From Echinarachnius parma (lineage: Eukaryota > Echinodermata > Echinoidea > Clypeasteroida > Echinarachniidae): 64,000 nucleotides of DNA. The stretch lies in the NCBI GenBank assembly GCA_037951105.1, contig JBAMJV010003008.1, positions 95,001 to 159,000 on the forward strand, written 5' to 3'. The notes beneath the pieces are model-generated. The model did no database searches and had not been told where the DNA came from. It saw nothing but the letters and a program-made list of their open reading frames with translations. Shown piece after piece: positions 10,856-21,839 of the stretch (its first letter is position 1; every line of letters begins with the position of its first letter). A program made the translations under genes and the position numbers.

Positions 10856-11329
10856 CAAAATGAAATTACGTACCAGTTGGCCTGGGAACGTTTCGAGGCT
10901 CTCGAGTCGAGAAAAAAACCCCCTCCACTTTACCTCATGTTTAATTCAGTTGTAGGTATTCTGGGGAAGAGTAATTTTTTGTGGCGTCCCCGAGGCACCC
11001 AGCACGCCGGTAATTATAGCAGCGGCGGTCGAAGACGCGAAGCTTTTAGCCGTCGGTGTTTCTATTTTCGCATCGGGTGTAAAAGAGTGTCATCAATGGA
11101 TGACTGAATTTACTCCATTCATGTTAAGAACATATTATGTGTAATATAAAGATACAGACGTTGCTCTACGTTGGTGTGGTCGAATATAGTACTAGTAGTA
11201 AAACAAAAATAACCATGTAGGGTGTACTGCAAAGTACTTCTGTATTAAATTCTGACGATGCGAGGGTTAAAATATTGGAATGAATATTAAAAAGTATTTA
11301 ACTTTCACATATTGTAGAAATATACGCGG
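10856..11329. other. Unclassified, with a small CpG-rich patch
   Basis: 10960-11080 is unusually CpG-rich for the window (CGCCGGTAATTATAGCAGCG, GTCGAAGACGCG, GCCGTCGG). It could be part of an unknown element, a regulatory region or an exon; no splice frame or motif decides. The remainder is AT-rich. Confidence 0.3.
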
Positions 11330-11490
11330 GCTGAGGGCGATTTTGCCCCCTAATTTTCCAAATAGCCCCCTAAATTCAGTAGGTAGCCCCTAAAATTACC
11401 ATAGGTTATTATGTTAAATATTTTGTGATATCCATCAGATTGAAAAAGTAGCCCCCTAAAATTAAAAATTAATTCCTGCATTGAATTAAG
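11330..11490. repeat. TAGCCCCCTAAA-rich segment
   Basis: The word GCCCCCTAA or GCCCCTAAA occurs four times (near 11346, 11372, 11395 and 11451), separated by AT-rich sequence. It looks like part of a dispersed element of the CATGTGCCCCCTAA type seen at 38795-39040, but no ends are visible. Confidence 0.4.
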
Positions 11491-11570
11491 GATGCCCCCA
11501 AATACTTGTGCTCAAGCCTAAAATGTGGAGATTGCTGCTTTGAAAAATCTGTTCTAAATCTAATTAAAGG

Positions 11571-11651
11571 TTATGGAGTGAGACAACAAGTAGAAAGAGA
11601 AAGGGAAAGGGAGAGGGGGAGTAAAGATATAAGATGGAACAGGCATCGGGT

Positions 11652-11691
<40 letters not shown>

Positions 11692-11980
11692 AGAAATAGA
11701 GGGAAAGACGAAGAAAGGTAGGGGGAGAGAGGGAGAGGAGGAGGTGAAATAGAGGGAAAGAGGAAGAAAGGTAGGGGGAGAGAGGGAGAGGAGGAGGTGA
11801 AATAGGATGGAAGAGGAAAAAAGGGAAGGGAGAGAGAGAGGGGGAGCATCTTGAAAGGGAGGGTGAGATTTAAAAAGAGGGTGAAAGATGAAGAAAAAGG
11901 GGAGAATGTGTAAAGAGGAAAGACAGGATATGGAGAGATAGAAGGTTAAAGGGAGACAGAGGGGGAGAGAGAGTACGTTT
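11571..11980 (+). repeat. Purine (GA) tract with a 53-bp tandem duplication
   Basis: About 400 bp almost free of pyrimidines. A 53-bp unit containing GAAGAAAGGTAGGGGGAG is present twice, starting near 11698 and 11751. Open frames across it are low-complexity. Such polypurine runs can form triplex DNA. Confidence 0.9.
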
Positions 11981-12584
11981 GTGTAATTAACATTAGTGAT
12001 AGAGGAAGAAAACTTGGATAGATTTTAAAGAGTTAAGGCAGGTGAGAGTGAGAACAAGAGAGTTAGTGCACCCTTCTTGAAATATCTTTGACGTCATCTT
12101 GGCCACTAATCACTGCTGCGGATCAATACAGTGTGCAGGGAAGGGAGATTAATATACACTCAGGGTTCTGTTGCACAAAACTTCACATTCATTGAAACAG
12201 GGAGTAAATCTACACATATACTTGGTGCTGATTGGTGTACAGACAAATCCAGCTTGAGATGATCAAGGATAACGTTATTTTGAAATGAGTTCTGTGTTTT
12301 TTTGTTAATTAAAGTTCCATTGTAACATAATTAGTTTCAAGTCAATCAAATCAAGAGTAAGCCTAGAAATGTACTCTGATTGGTGTATATATACATGTAT
12401 ATGCAAATTGAGCTTGATCTGATCATGTGTAATTATTTTTTGTGTAATATGGACCTGGGTAGTTCACTACAAGGTCACATGGCCAACTTCCATGCAGCAC
12501 ATGTATTTGTATATATATTTATTTATTCATTCATCAAGATCTATTGAAAAAAGAAAAAAAAACACTGCAGCCCGCAGACCAAAT
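11981..12584. other. No recognisable feature
   Basis: AT-rich; no gene, element or repeat identified. A similar phrase about 120 bp apart (GATTGGTGTACAGACAAATC near 12230; GATTGGTGTATATATACATG near 12380), each followed by AGCTTGA and GATCA, hints at an old short duplication. Confidence 0.5.
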
Positions 12585-12980
12585 TTAAGGGGAAACGAAA
12601 TGCTGAAATTATCGCTTACTCTTCCTGATAAGTGCATAATTTATGTCACTTCTAGTCATTTTTTTCCTCTTAAGTATCACTAATAATGGAAAAAGTAAAC
12701 GTTTTGAAACCACTATCAACTGATTTGACTGACCACAGGAGGCTGCCATGTTTTCCAAGGGTACCGCATGAAACGTCATCCGAGCGCATCTGAGCGTGCA
12801 GTAACAAAAGAGAGTGTTGTAACCGCTATTGTTGAATATGCTGCTATGTAAGTGGTTACGTAACCCGCTATTGTTGAATATGCTGCTATGTAAGTGGTTA
12901 CGTAACCCGCTTTTGTTAGTGCAAGGTCAGATGACGTTTCATATGGTACAATTGGAAAACATGTCAGCGTTTGAGGCCCT
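12585..12980. mobile_element. Family Q foldback MITE, copy 1, with 45-bp tandem duplication
   Basis: Starts TTAAGGGGAAACGAAATGCTG (TTAA at 12585-12588) and aligns with 32346-32790 through ACTATCAAC, GGCTGCCATGTTTTCC and GCATCTGAGCGTGCA. The middle carries a 45-bp unit (GTTGAATATGCTGCTATGTA, then AGTGGTTACGTAACCCGC) twice in tandem, absent from the other copy. The distal arm is shortened. Confidence 0.7.
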
Positions 12981-13039
12981 TTATTTACTGACATGGATCA
13001 TGATAATGTTACGTGATTGTAGAGAAATAAGTTCTTACA

Positions 13040-13690
13040 TCAGTGTATCATCTTTTCTGCATCCTTATTGCTTCTGGTACGGTGATTTCATCAAAAAGAG
13101 GAAGAGTTCTTATCGCTACATGGGAATGCATCAATGTGACAAAGAGAACCACCTTCCAGATGCTATATGAATTAGCAACCACTAGGCTTGGATGATGGAG
13201 GAGATTGATAACAGTATCAAATGAGGAGGATTTATTGATTGCGTTTGATACATCAGCCAGAGAGAAAATACAGTTTTGATTTCCTACACTTAATAATGTT
13301 TTTTTTCTTTCTTACAATTATTTCATGTGCGATGACCTACATGAAGATATACAAAGTGATACAGCTATGACGCTTTACTTCATTGAAGAGAAATAAGATT
13401 GAACACGAGCTATTAAACACTTCTGATTCCTAATTGCTTCTGGTACCGACTGTGATATCATCTATAAAAAGAGGAAGAGCTCTCAATATCGCTATGGGAA
13501 CGCATCAATGATCAATGTGACGAAGAGAACCACCTTCCAGATGCTATATGGTTGCTAGTAGCAACCTGTAGGGCTTGGATGATGGAACACATTGATAACA
13601 GTATGGTATGAGGAGGATGATGATGATGATGATGAATCCTCGATTACGTTTGATACGTCAGCCGGAGAGAGAGGAAAACATTTTTATAAA
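13040..13690 (+). repeat. Direct duplication, about 370 bp apart
   Basis: 13055-13280 and 13425-13690 share TTGCTTCTGGTACCG, AAAAGAGGAAGAG, GAACCACCTTCCAGATGCTA, GCTTGGATGATGGA and ATTGATAACAGTAT in the same order. The second copy has an expanded (GAT)n near 13610-13635. Translated frames are not conserved between copies, so coding function is unlikely. Confidence 0.75.
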
Positions 13691-13934
13691 AAGATTCATG
13701 TATCCGCTTTTGTGTTCTTATTGCCCCTGGCTCTGCAATATCCAAGGGATAAAGTTGTAATCACTATCAAAACGCCTACATGTACTACACGCTCTCTGTG
13801 TGATACTATTCTATCAAGGTGGATTCACACCCAGAAAATTGTGGTGAATTGTATCTCGGGGAAACAGGAAACAAAGTCTAGCTCAAACTATTCCAGCATT
13901 AAAAAAAAAAAAAAGGAACAGTGTAAATGAGCTG

Positions 13935-14060
13935 TATGATTGGATTGTTGTTGTTGTTGTTGTTGTTGTTTTAAGTTTATTGGCGTTCTTCATTCATTTT
14001 GAATATTTACGCCAATACTGTTACTGTTACTGTTACTGATACTGTTACAATCTTTCCAAT
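13935..14060. repeat. (GTT)n, small hairpin and (ACTGTT)n
   Basis: A (TTG)n run of about 24 nt is followed by ATTGGCGT ... ACGCCAAT inverted arms (about 13979 and 14010), then about four ACTGTT hexamers near 14018-14047. Possibly the remnant of one element. Confidence 0.6.
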
Positions 14061-14185
14061 GACATTGAACCTCTGTTACCCATTTTGTATCCTGTTGCTA
14101 AGTTGCTAAGTTACGGGCGCGCCTAGCAACCAATTGGCAGTGAAATGATTTCTTATCAATTCCAGTCAATTTTGATAATCTTACC

Positions 14186-14382
14186 TCGTCAAATTTGTGT
14201 ATAGTGACCACCTATTTTATAAAGGAAAAACAAGAGAGTGGCCACTATATTAAAACAGGTTACCTCTATTACAAAACAGGATGTTTTTACTTGATTTCCT
14301 CAGCAGGGGATCACTCTTTAGTGGCCATTATAGACAGGTTTACTGGGTATCAGGTGGCTGCTGAAGACAGGTTTGACTGTAC
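14186..14382. mobile_element. Element K, copy 1
   Basis: Ends GTCAAATTTGTGTATAGTGA and, inverted, GACAGGTTTGACTGTAC. Inside are GAGTGGCCACTATA and TTTAGTGGCCATTATAGACA. Shares termini and the GTGGCCACT motif with 15083-15213. Confidence 0.65.
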
Positions 14383-14887
14383 ATATATGTATGTATAAGT
14401 AATGAACTGCTTTTTAAAAATGGCTGGATTGCTCCATGGACCATTCCTTTTTATTTCGACATGTAATGTATGTACACATTTTTAAGTGAAAGAAAACAAA
14501 ACCCAGCTAAAACTGCAATGTATTAAATGTATTTAATCTGGGAATGAGTACAGATTAAAAAAAAGATCATCATCAAGTTTAGGTGGCGCTGTAGAGCACC
14601 GTTGTCACGGTCTTCGGTCTTCACGAGAGCATGCCATACAACTCGTATCTTCTGCCAAGTGCCTGATAAAAGTAGCATAGTTACTGAATGGTGATTTCTT
14701 TTGGTTGTACATGTAGGAATCCAGTCAGTCCTGTGATGTTATTGCAGTATCAGTGTCACTAGTCTGAGCATAATATATGTACAGTATTTCATATCTAGAG
14801 ATTTCTAGAGATAAGCTTGAGGATTTTCTTTCCCACCTGCCTTCCCAGCCCCCCCCCCCCCCCTCCCCTCTCTCCCTCACCCCCTTT
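14383..14887. other. No recognisable feature
   Basis: AT-rich; one TACATGTA near 14708 and a C tract at about 14850-14865. Nothing else identified. Confidence 0.5.
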
Positions 14888-14979
14888 TAACCCGTTGAGG
14901 ACGAATTGATTTTGGTATAACACGCATTCTCCATAGACTCAAGCCCGAAATATTTCGGGACCAGTCCTCAACGGGTTAA
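14888..14979. mobile_element. Family I, compact piggyBac-like MITE
   Basis: A 92-bp element: TTAA, CCCGTTGAGGAC at the left, GTCCTCAACGGG at the right, TTAA. Internal inverted words GCCCGAAA / TTTCGGGA. TTAA duplication plus CCC-starting termini are the established piggyBac/Looper signature. The cleanest copy in the window. Confidence 0.85.
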
Positions 14980-15082
14980 TAGAATAGAGAAAATGAGGAA
15001 AATTGAAAGAGGAGACAAATCAGAACAACAGGGAATCTTGTTTGGGTTTTTTTTCTGCGTCTCCTTTTCCCACCTACACAGG

Positions 15083-15213
15083 TACAGTCAAACCTGTGTA
15101 TAACAACCACCTCTAAAGGGAAACAAAAAAGTGGCCACTGAAGTGTGACCTCAATAGACAGGTTAGCTGCTATAGACAGGTGGCCACTAAGACTGCCAGG
15201 TTGTATTGCATGT
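15083..15213. mobile_element. Element K, copy 2
   Basis: Begins ACAGTCAAACCTGTGTATAA, contains AAAGTGGCCACTGAAG and AGACAGGTGGCCACTAAGAC, and ends in a decayed inverted terminus (CTGCCAGGTTGTA). Shorter than copy 1. Confidence 0.65.
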
Positions 15214-16190
15214 GGATTTTTATGTAGACTGTTATTTATAGTCCTACTTCAAATGTTTTACATTATTTGTAACATGCCACCCTAGCTAGTTTTATGATAT
15301 TTCACGAACAACAAAAATCAGATCTTTCAGTTTCATGCAGTAACTGCAAAGTGCTAGACTGTTGTACCAGCATGTAATTGAAGTCACTTGTTGAATAGCC
15401 ATGGTCAATTTAGGTCAATTTAAGCAAGGCATGCTGGTAGTCATGCGAGATAAATATGATGAAAACATGTGCCCCACTTTCAATGTACAAGGACGCATAC
15501 ATTTGTGCCTGCAAATTTCACATGAACCATTTTTTTGAAAGTCGCATTGTGCAGAAGAAAATGAGCACCACATAATAATGATACACATTTTCCCCATAGA
15601 AGTAGAACTCAATCCCAACGCACTGTTTTTTTTCTTCTTTTTTCTACTAGTCAGATTGTACTGTATTGTGCATTATGTATTTATAATGGCTTTACAATGG
15701 TTTGTCAATCAGATGTTTGATTGTCTTCTAAAACGGGGAACTAAAATGTAATTGAAACCTCAAACAAATGTTTTTGTTTGTATTTAAACCTTTTGTAGCG
15801 TTGGGAACTTTGAGCCACTATGTTTGCACCCATTTGAGTTAAATGCATTATAATAGCCCAAATAACATTCCATTGCCTTGATGTTTACACCGCAATTTGA
15901 AGAATGATCCTTAACTGCCTATTATAGTACATGTAGATCTCAAGCTTTCTGGATGAGCTACCTTTTTGAAGGCTCTAGATGCTTTTACTGAGTTCTAACA
16001 TAAAAAATCTGTACAAAAGAGTTTTCATACTAATAATAGGAGCGTATATATCAGGAATGACAAGAAAAGAGGATTTGAACGTCCCTTCTGGTGCAATCGG
16101 GGAAGTAATCTGTAGAGCAAGCACTATTCAGTACTATACATTGTAAGAGTAAATTTACAGTGGCCGCACAAAATTGATTTAATCTTACCA
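15214..16190. other. No recognisable feature
   Basis: AT-rich unique-looking sequence. One AGGTCAATTTA-type short tandem at 15400-15422. No gene or element supported. Confidence 0.5.
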
Positions 16191-16194
16191 AAGC

Positions 16195-16290
16195 CCTGGG
16201 CCCGTATTCATAAAATCTCACTAGCTTAAATAGCTTCACAATGCTAGCTTTTGCTTTAGTATATTCAGGAGATAGCTGGGCTAAGTGTGC
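16195..16290. mobile_element. Element O-type fragment
   Basis: CCTGGGCCCGTATTCATAAAA followed by CTCACTAGCTTAAATAGC resembles the inverted right end of the element at 3981-5306. No partner end is recognisable. Confidence 0.4.
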
Positions 16291-16324
16291 AACCATTAGG
16301 CAGCCACAAGCCCGTTGCCCAGGA

Positions 16325-16655
16325 CTCGACACTCGCACTGGCCCGGGGCCAGTGAAATTGGCACTTTGAGCCAGCAAAAATGTTTAAAAGTAATATTAGT
16401 GGCTCGATCGGGCAAGTAGATTTTCAACCCGACATTGACAAAATTAGAAAAATCTTGTATTCTTCCATGACATTCTTCATCTATAATCACAGGCTTGATC
16501 AGGAAAGAGTGATATTTTGAATAGTAAAAAGTTCATTCATGAAATAAAATTTTGGGGCCGGTAAATTTTTCTTTTCGGGCCACCAGAAAACGGGAAGAAA
16601 TGATTTCACTGGCCCGACCGGGCCACTGACAAAAAAAGTCAGTGTGGAGCCCTGC
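16325..16655 (+). mobile_element. Family D variant (CCAGTG type)
   Basis: Starts GGACTCGACACTCGCACTGG and ends GTCAGTGTGGAGCCCTG, giving imperfect inverted termini. Words built on GGGGCCAGTG and CACTGGCCCGACCGGGCCA replace the GGGCAAGT words of the main family, apparently with matched changes along the element. Confidence 0.65.
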
Positions 16656-16941
16656 TGTTGCCTACTGCATGTATGTTCACCCGATAAGCCTTTGCTTTAA
16701 AATTATAAGAAATTAGTATACATTGTAAATTTTGTGGCTTATTGTGTCTTTCTCCTCAATACATCAAAGAAAAGGAAAAGACCAGGAAATAGACATCCCT
16801 TTTAATCAATACTTTTAATAAGGACGGTAATCTTATATGCTCTATTTAAGTGAGCGTCCAAAGGATACTCTACTTTTGATAATTGATACACAACTGTTGA
16901 TTTGTATGAAAGAGGAAACGTGTGTACATGTTTTATGTTAC

Positions 16942-17507
16942 AGTCACATTTGCTCTACGGCGAGCGTACGGCGGCCGTACGCCCCCGAAATCGAGAGAAA
17001 CGTGTGGCGGCCGCAGAAAATCTGTGGTGGCCGCAGGGTCCCCGTACGGCGTAACCGTATATTTTACAGGCCGTAGGGGTCGGCGTAGAATTATAACTAA
17101 AAGTTATAACTCTTTTTCATTTCTATGGTCGCCGAAGCAGTTATACACACCGTAGCCATGGCTACCACTCCTATACTATATAGGAGTGTAGCTGTAGCGT
17201 CAGTTTGACTGCACGGTTGCCGTATGGCCCCCCTGCGGCCGCCTTGCGGGCGCCTTGCGTCTGCCTTGATATTTGTTCAAATAACCTACGGCAACCGCAG
17301 GGACGCCCTAAGGCGACCGTGCATCATCACTTTAAAGGCCGTACGGCAGCCGCATATTTTCTGTCTCCTCAAATTGCAGATGCGGCGGCCGTGGCAAATG
17401 TGACTGCTAATGCATGTGACCGTACAAATTCTACGGCGGCCCTATTTTTGTAATTGGCCGTAGCAATTTTAGACCGCACGGCCGCCGTGTCAAATGTGAC
17501 TCAGCCA
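16942..17507. mobile_element. Element P, CpG-rich TIR transposon with 9-bp duplication
   Basis: A 566-bp GC- and CpG-rich block in AT-rich DNA. Inverted ends are AGTCACATTTG and CAAATGTGACT (17491-17501), and direct repeats TTATGTTAC flank it at 16933-16941 and 17508-17516. The interior is a mosaic of GGCGGCCGTACG-like words in both orientations. Nine-base duplications are typical of Mutator-like elements, eight of hAT or P; the assignment is tentative. Confidence 0.7.
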
Positions 17508-17516
17508 TTATGTTAC

Positions 17517-18009
17517 CTTAAAATTGAGATGTGTATTTTATAAATAAGGAATACTTTTTTTAAACAATGGCTGACTGCAAATATATATTCTATGAGTTTA
17601 TTTTAGAGTGTATAAGAATTTTAACTCTTATGTCTATTAAGGTTTTTTTTTCAAAACAAATTTGTTTTGGGATTTTGTTTGATTGCAGTGTAGATGTGGG
17701 TTTTATGAAACGGTTTCTAAACGTTTAAACGACCTTAACATTTTTAAATGTTTAGCATAATTTATGAAAATGTATCATTTTTTGTTTACGTTTAAATGTT
17801 AAAAAAAACATTTAGAGACAGGGTTTAAACGTTAAGTAAATAAACAGAATAATTACTCAGCACTAGTTTATATTACAGCTGTACCATAAGTGAGTGACTT
17901 GAGAAAGTTCTGTGAGACAATTAATTTCTTGTTTGGACCCATTAGTTATACACTAAGTGCAGAATGTCTCCCAATACAAGTGCAGTACTATTCTACTCGG
18001 GCCAATAAA
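17517..18009. other. AT-rich interval with small inverted repeats
   Basis: 17700-17840 holds repeated inverted words around TAAACGTTTAAAC, ACATTTTTAAATGTT and GTTTAAACGTTAAG. Otherwise unremarkable. Confidence 0.4.
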
Positions 18010-18425
18010 TGAGAATGAAGCTGCTGTCTACGTTGTTTCCGACTCCTGCGACACTTGTGACTGAAATAAACTTTTATTCTTTAACCCGCTTCTCGAAATT
18101 CTTTAACCCGTTTCCTTTGAGATTCTGAAATCCCCATAGACTTTGTACATAGCCCATCGGCATCATTTACACTCCGTACACACAATTCCCTTGTAGCACA
18201 GAGTACATAGACAACGCATGTTTTGGCAAGTCTATGATACCTGCCACCTATGCATTTACTATGCACAGCCTGCTACGCACAACAGTATGGTAATGTCAGT
18301 ATGAGTGGTCGGCGAGGGGTTAAATTGGGAGAATAAAGCTGCTGTGGGCTTTTGTTTCCTCCTTGTACATAGTGTACTTCTGAAACGTTGTGACTGAAAT
18401 AAATAAACCTCAATCTTTCTAGATG
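18010..18425. repeat. Flanking direct repeats around a J-like segment
   Basis: GAATGAAGCTGCTGTCTACG with TTGTGACTGAAATAAA (18010-18080) recurs as GAATAAAGCTGCTGTGGGC with TTGTGACTGAAATAAA (18333-18405). Between them TTTAACCCGTTTCC and GAAATCCCCATAGACTTTGT match family J. An old duplication or a J-containing composite. Confidence 0.5.
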
Positions 18426-18966
18426 TAAATAAATCGAGTGATGGACAGAACCTAAATTTGGATTTAATTATCACCAAAGCCCGGTTTTTCCTGCTGGCAT
18501 CCTGATGCCATCCTGTGTGTCCTCCCCCCTCCCCCTATTGGCCCCATCTCCGTTTATTACAAAACCCTGACTTTTAAAGGGAGTATGGTAAGTGTACTAC
18601 ACAGCGGCAGTGCTTTAAAAAAAAAATGGCCGCTTGGCTTGTGAAAAATCGCACAGTTGAGTCTGAAAATGTAAATTCTGTCAATTTATTATTTTTTTTA
18701 GATATTATGACATGTCAATCATCCGTTTTGTGAAAGGATATCAATTTTGTTTACATTGCAGCAGCATTTTCAGAACTTAATACTAGGCATTTTCAATAGG
18801 CAGTGGGATGCCGGTATTTAATAAATCAGAACATGTAGGCTTTGTAGAGCCCTTGGAAACAATTTGAAGCAATTATAAATCAATTAAAACCTGATCAATT
18901 GCAAAAAATAACGGTGCAATATCCTACTTAGTTTTGTCTCTCCCCGTAGTGTCATGGTTTCATTTG
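18426..18966. other. No recognisable feature
   Basis: AT-rich, no gene or element identified. Confidence 0.5.
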
Positions 18967-19476
18967 TTAAAGGGCAATGCAACTCAAGAATAGAGTTTAT
19001 CCTACTTTATACATCGTAATATGCCTGTTTAATACTGTATGTAACATTACTCCGACTCAGATTTCTGCCTTGGAAGTAATATGTGAAAACTCTTTCGGGT
19101 ATACCCGCTATTCACGCGTACACTGGAGGCCGCCATTATTAGGTTTGTGCGGACTCTGGTCAATGATATGCACTAATGCATTTCAATAGCACCAATTCAA
19201 ACCATTGTCTGAATACTTGTAGATGCTTTCAAATCAGTGAAAAGCTTTTTGTTCGGCCCGTAGCACATACGTCAGAGTTTGCAAAGCATGTCGGGTAATT
19301 ACAAGAACATGGTCGCTCCCATCATCTTTGGCCGCCAATAGTAAAATGTGAGTATGTTCACGTAAGGATTTCATGGGATCCAGGAGGCCAAAATTGCCAA
19401 GTTATGTATCAAATCAAATGTCTGTTCACCCTCTAAACGATAATAATAACCGAAAGCCATAGTTTCATTGCCCTTT
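18967..19476. mobile_element. Family F TTAA MITE
   Basis: 510 bp with TTAA at 18967-18970 and 19473-19476. Left terminus AGGGCAATGCAACT, right terminus AGTTTCATTGCCCT, an inverted pair with one change. The only copy in the window. The right TTAA is shared with the next element. Confidence 0.8.
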
Positions 19477-19553
19477 AAAGGGAACCACCACCCGAAAATA
19501 ATATTACCAATACATTTGAGCCTGTGTTTTTCTCTGCGTGGTGGTCCCCACTT
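19473..19553 (-). mobile_element. Family C MITE, 81-bp deletion derivative
   Basis: Keeps only the two ends: AGGGAACCACCACCCGAAAA next to the left TTAA, and TGCGTGGTGGTCCCC before TTAA at 19550-19553. About 350 bp of interior is missing relative to 7265-7694. Confidence 0.75.
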
Positions 19554-19573
19554 AAACCTTCTGGTCTTCTCGC

Positions 19574-20690
19574 TTAAAAGGGACGTAACATTGTCCAAAT
19601 CCTCAAAATGGAATTGGAATTCTAGCGGTTCCCACATGTAGTTAGTTGTACCGTAAAACTCTGTGTATAAGACGCACCCGTGTATAAAACGCACCCCCAA
19701 CTTTCACAGGAAAAAAAAAAAATAATAATAATAATACATTTTTTTTTTTTTTTTTTTTTTTTGGACACCATGTATTTTTTTTTTTAAAGACCCTGAAGTG
19801 CTTTTGGAATGCTTATACCACTGGTCTAGGGCATGCCAATAGCTTAATGTTGAATGTAGCATTCATCAACATCATTTTCTCACATAAAAATAGTGGTTAG
19901 TACACAAATTGCACATTTATTGAGCAGTAACTCTGGTGCTCATAAATATTCATATTCATATTCATGAATATTCATGAGCACCAATACTCACTAAATATAA
20001 TGCAATTTTCTAAATTTACTAACAACTATTTTTAATTATGAGCAAAATTTATAACCACTGGTTAGAAAATTGCATATTTAATTAGTACTGCTGCTCACGA
20101 ATGTATGAATATTCATTAGCAGCAGTATTACTGCTCAATAAACTTGCAATTTTTACATCTGTAACCAATAATTTTTGTGTGAGAAAAAGGTATATCTTGC
20201 TGAATGCTACAACTGACAGCAAGCTCTTGTCATGCCCTAAACCATGTGTATACACATTCAACATGAATATAGGGTGTCCAAAAAAAAAAAAAAAAAAAAA
20301 ATTTATTATTATTTTTTTGTTGTTGCTATACCTGTGTATAAGACGCACCCCCCACTTTGAAATTTTTCCGACGGAAAAAAAGTGCGTCTTATACACGGAG
20401 TTTTACGGTATGTGTATTGACAATAAAAGCATGGGACAGGTTTCGTTTTTTCAAATTTCCCTTTCGTTTAAAAGATATGTTAAATTATCCACTGGACCGC
20501 GAAAACCGTGTACAAAGTGAGTGCAATGAGTTAGTGAATATCACTTTGCATTTTTGCTCATTACTCTGCCATATAACGTCCATTTAGCATGAAATTTTCA
20601 CACAACACCCAGTGAACATATCAGATAACAACAATATACACAACCACTCATCGCTTTTTGCACATGTCAACAAAGTTACTAGATCCCTTG
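19574..20690 (-). mobile_element. Family A MITE interrupted by a TA-flanked element
   Basis: Left part 19574-19650 (ACATTGTCCAAATCCTCAAA, GGAATTCTAGCGGTTCCC) and right part 20409-20690 (AATAAAAGCATGGGACAGG through TTACTAGATCCC) join into an ordinary copy once the 758-bp insert is removed. TTCTGGTCTTCTCGCTTAAA before it and TTCTGGCCTTCTCGCTTTAA after it form a direct repeat beyond the TTAA. Confidence 0.8.
19651..20408. mobile_element. Nested TA-flanked element with long inverted repeats
   Basis: Begins CCGTAAAACTCTGTGTATAA then GACGCACC, ends GGTGCGTC-type sequence and TATACACGGAGTTTTACGG, with TA on each side (19649-19650, 20409-20410). The arms are inverted copies over roughly 300 bp (GGGCATGCCAATAGCTT against its diverged complement near 20215-20240). 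A/T tracts lie near both ends. A TA duplication suggests a Tc1/mariner-related MITE. Confidence 0.75.
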
Positions 20691-20774
20691 AAAGTTAACG
20701 TTCTGGCCTTCTCGCTTTAAAGTTTGTCATGAGATCGGAATTACATTATTCGCTCGTAGTTGACCAATAATTGA

Positions 20775-20868
20775 GTTGACCGATCGGGCAACCAAACTAC
20801 TGTAAGCCTATTATGAAATTTGACTTGCCCCGGGCAATAGGGCAAGTGCTAGTGTCGAGCACTGAATA
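20775..20868 (-). mobile_element. Family D fragment
   Basis: On the minus strand: GTGCTCGACACTAGCACTTG, then CCCTATTGCCCGGGGCAAGT, then TTTGGTTGCCCGATCGG. It preserves the family terminus and is a useful reference for 62030. Confidence 0.75.
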
Positions 20869-21318
20869 CAGTGTGTGATGTCACACTTTGAGAAAGAGGA
20901 GTCACAACTATATTATTTTGTAAACAGAGAGAAAATAAAAGTGATCAAAATGAGAAAGTTGTCGCCAAACAATACTCCCTAGGGATTGCTATAAACATGT
21001 TGATGTCACAGAATGACAGAGATACAGACGGAAGGAAGAAGGAAAAAAAGTGAAATATGAATAAATTGCAATTTACATAGTATTTGATTACATTGAATAA
21101 ACATGATATCAAATGCCATTTATGACGTCAAACGGCTTGAGAGCCATGATAGATTTCATTGTGTACAGCGATGCATTTCATTATTCATTCTAACAAAACT
21201 ATTATCGTCAATAGAATAGGCATTGGGTGGGAAAATGCCAGAAATGATGAATAATTTGTGTTGTACCATAATAATTGTGTTTTCATATGGTTCATCCAGG
21301 TCTCTTTAAAAAAAAAAC
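20869..21318. other. No recognisable feature
   Basis: AT-rich; no gene, RNA or element recognised. Confidence 0.5.
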
Positions 21319-21413
21319 TTAATCATTCAGGACCAATTGAATTGCTATAATGTGAATTCCGGCTCCATTGAGTCAAGCCCGAGCATTTTCGGGACTAGTC
21401 CTGAATTGATTAA
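21319..21413. mobile_element. Family I MITE
   Basis: 95 bp between TTAA sites. Diverged ends TCATTCAGGACCAATTGAAT and GACTAGTCCTGAATTGA, with the conserved core AAGCCCGAGCATTTTCGGGA. Confidence 0.75.
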
Positions 21414-21465
21414 TGGTGATTTCAAGGTTCAAGGTTCGATTTTATTTTATATTATTTTCAACATT

Positions 21466-21568
21466 TTAACCCATTCACCACTGTTGAATTTCAGTTTTAA
21501 AAAATGCATTCTCCCATGCACTGGAGTCGGGTGCATTGTATCTTCAAAACCAGTCCTGAATGGGTTAA
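21466..21568. mobile_element. Family I MITE
   Basis: 103 bp between TTAA sites, with CCCATTCACCACTG at the left and CCAGTCCTGAATGGG at the right. It lies only 52 bp after the previous copy. The core (GAGTCGGGTGCATTG) has diverged. Confidence 0.7.
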
Positions 21569-21599
21569 GTAAAGCACCGCCCTTCCCCCCTTACAATAC

Positions 21600-21800
21600 G
21601 TGTTTACAATTCGAGACCCAAATTGCGCTTTTACATTTAAGTGAAGTGAAGTGAGATTGCCGGATGCCCCTCCCCCATTAATGGCAGGCGCATTTACAAT
21701 ATTGTCTACGTAAACAATTTACAATTACAGACGTGAATGGTTGCTTTGACATTTTAAGTGAAAGATTGTCAAATGCCCCTCCCCCATTAACAGGTACATG
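21600..21800. repeat. Short duplication around ATGCCCCTCCCCCATTAA
   Basis: ATGCCCCTCCCCCATTAA occurs at 21664 and about 21773, each preceded by TTTAAGTGAA-type sequence and GATTG. This gives a period of about 109 bp with two copies. Confidence 0.6.
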
Positions 21801-21839
21801 TATACACACATGCACAGCACTCTCTCTCTCTCTATTTAT

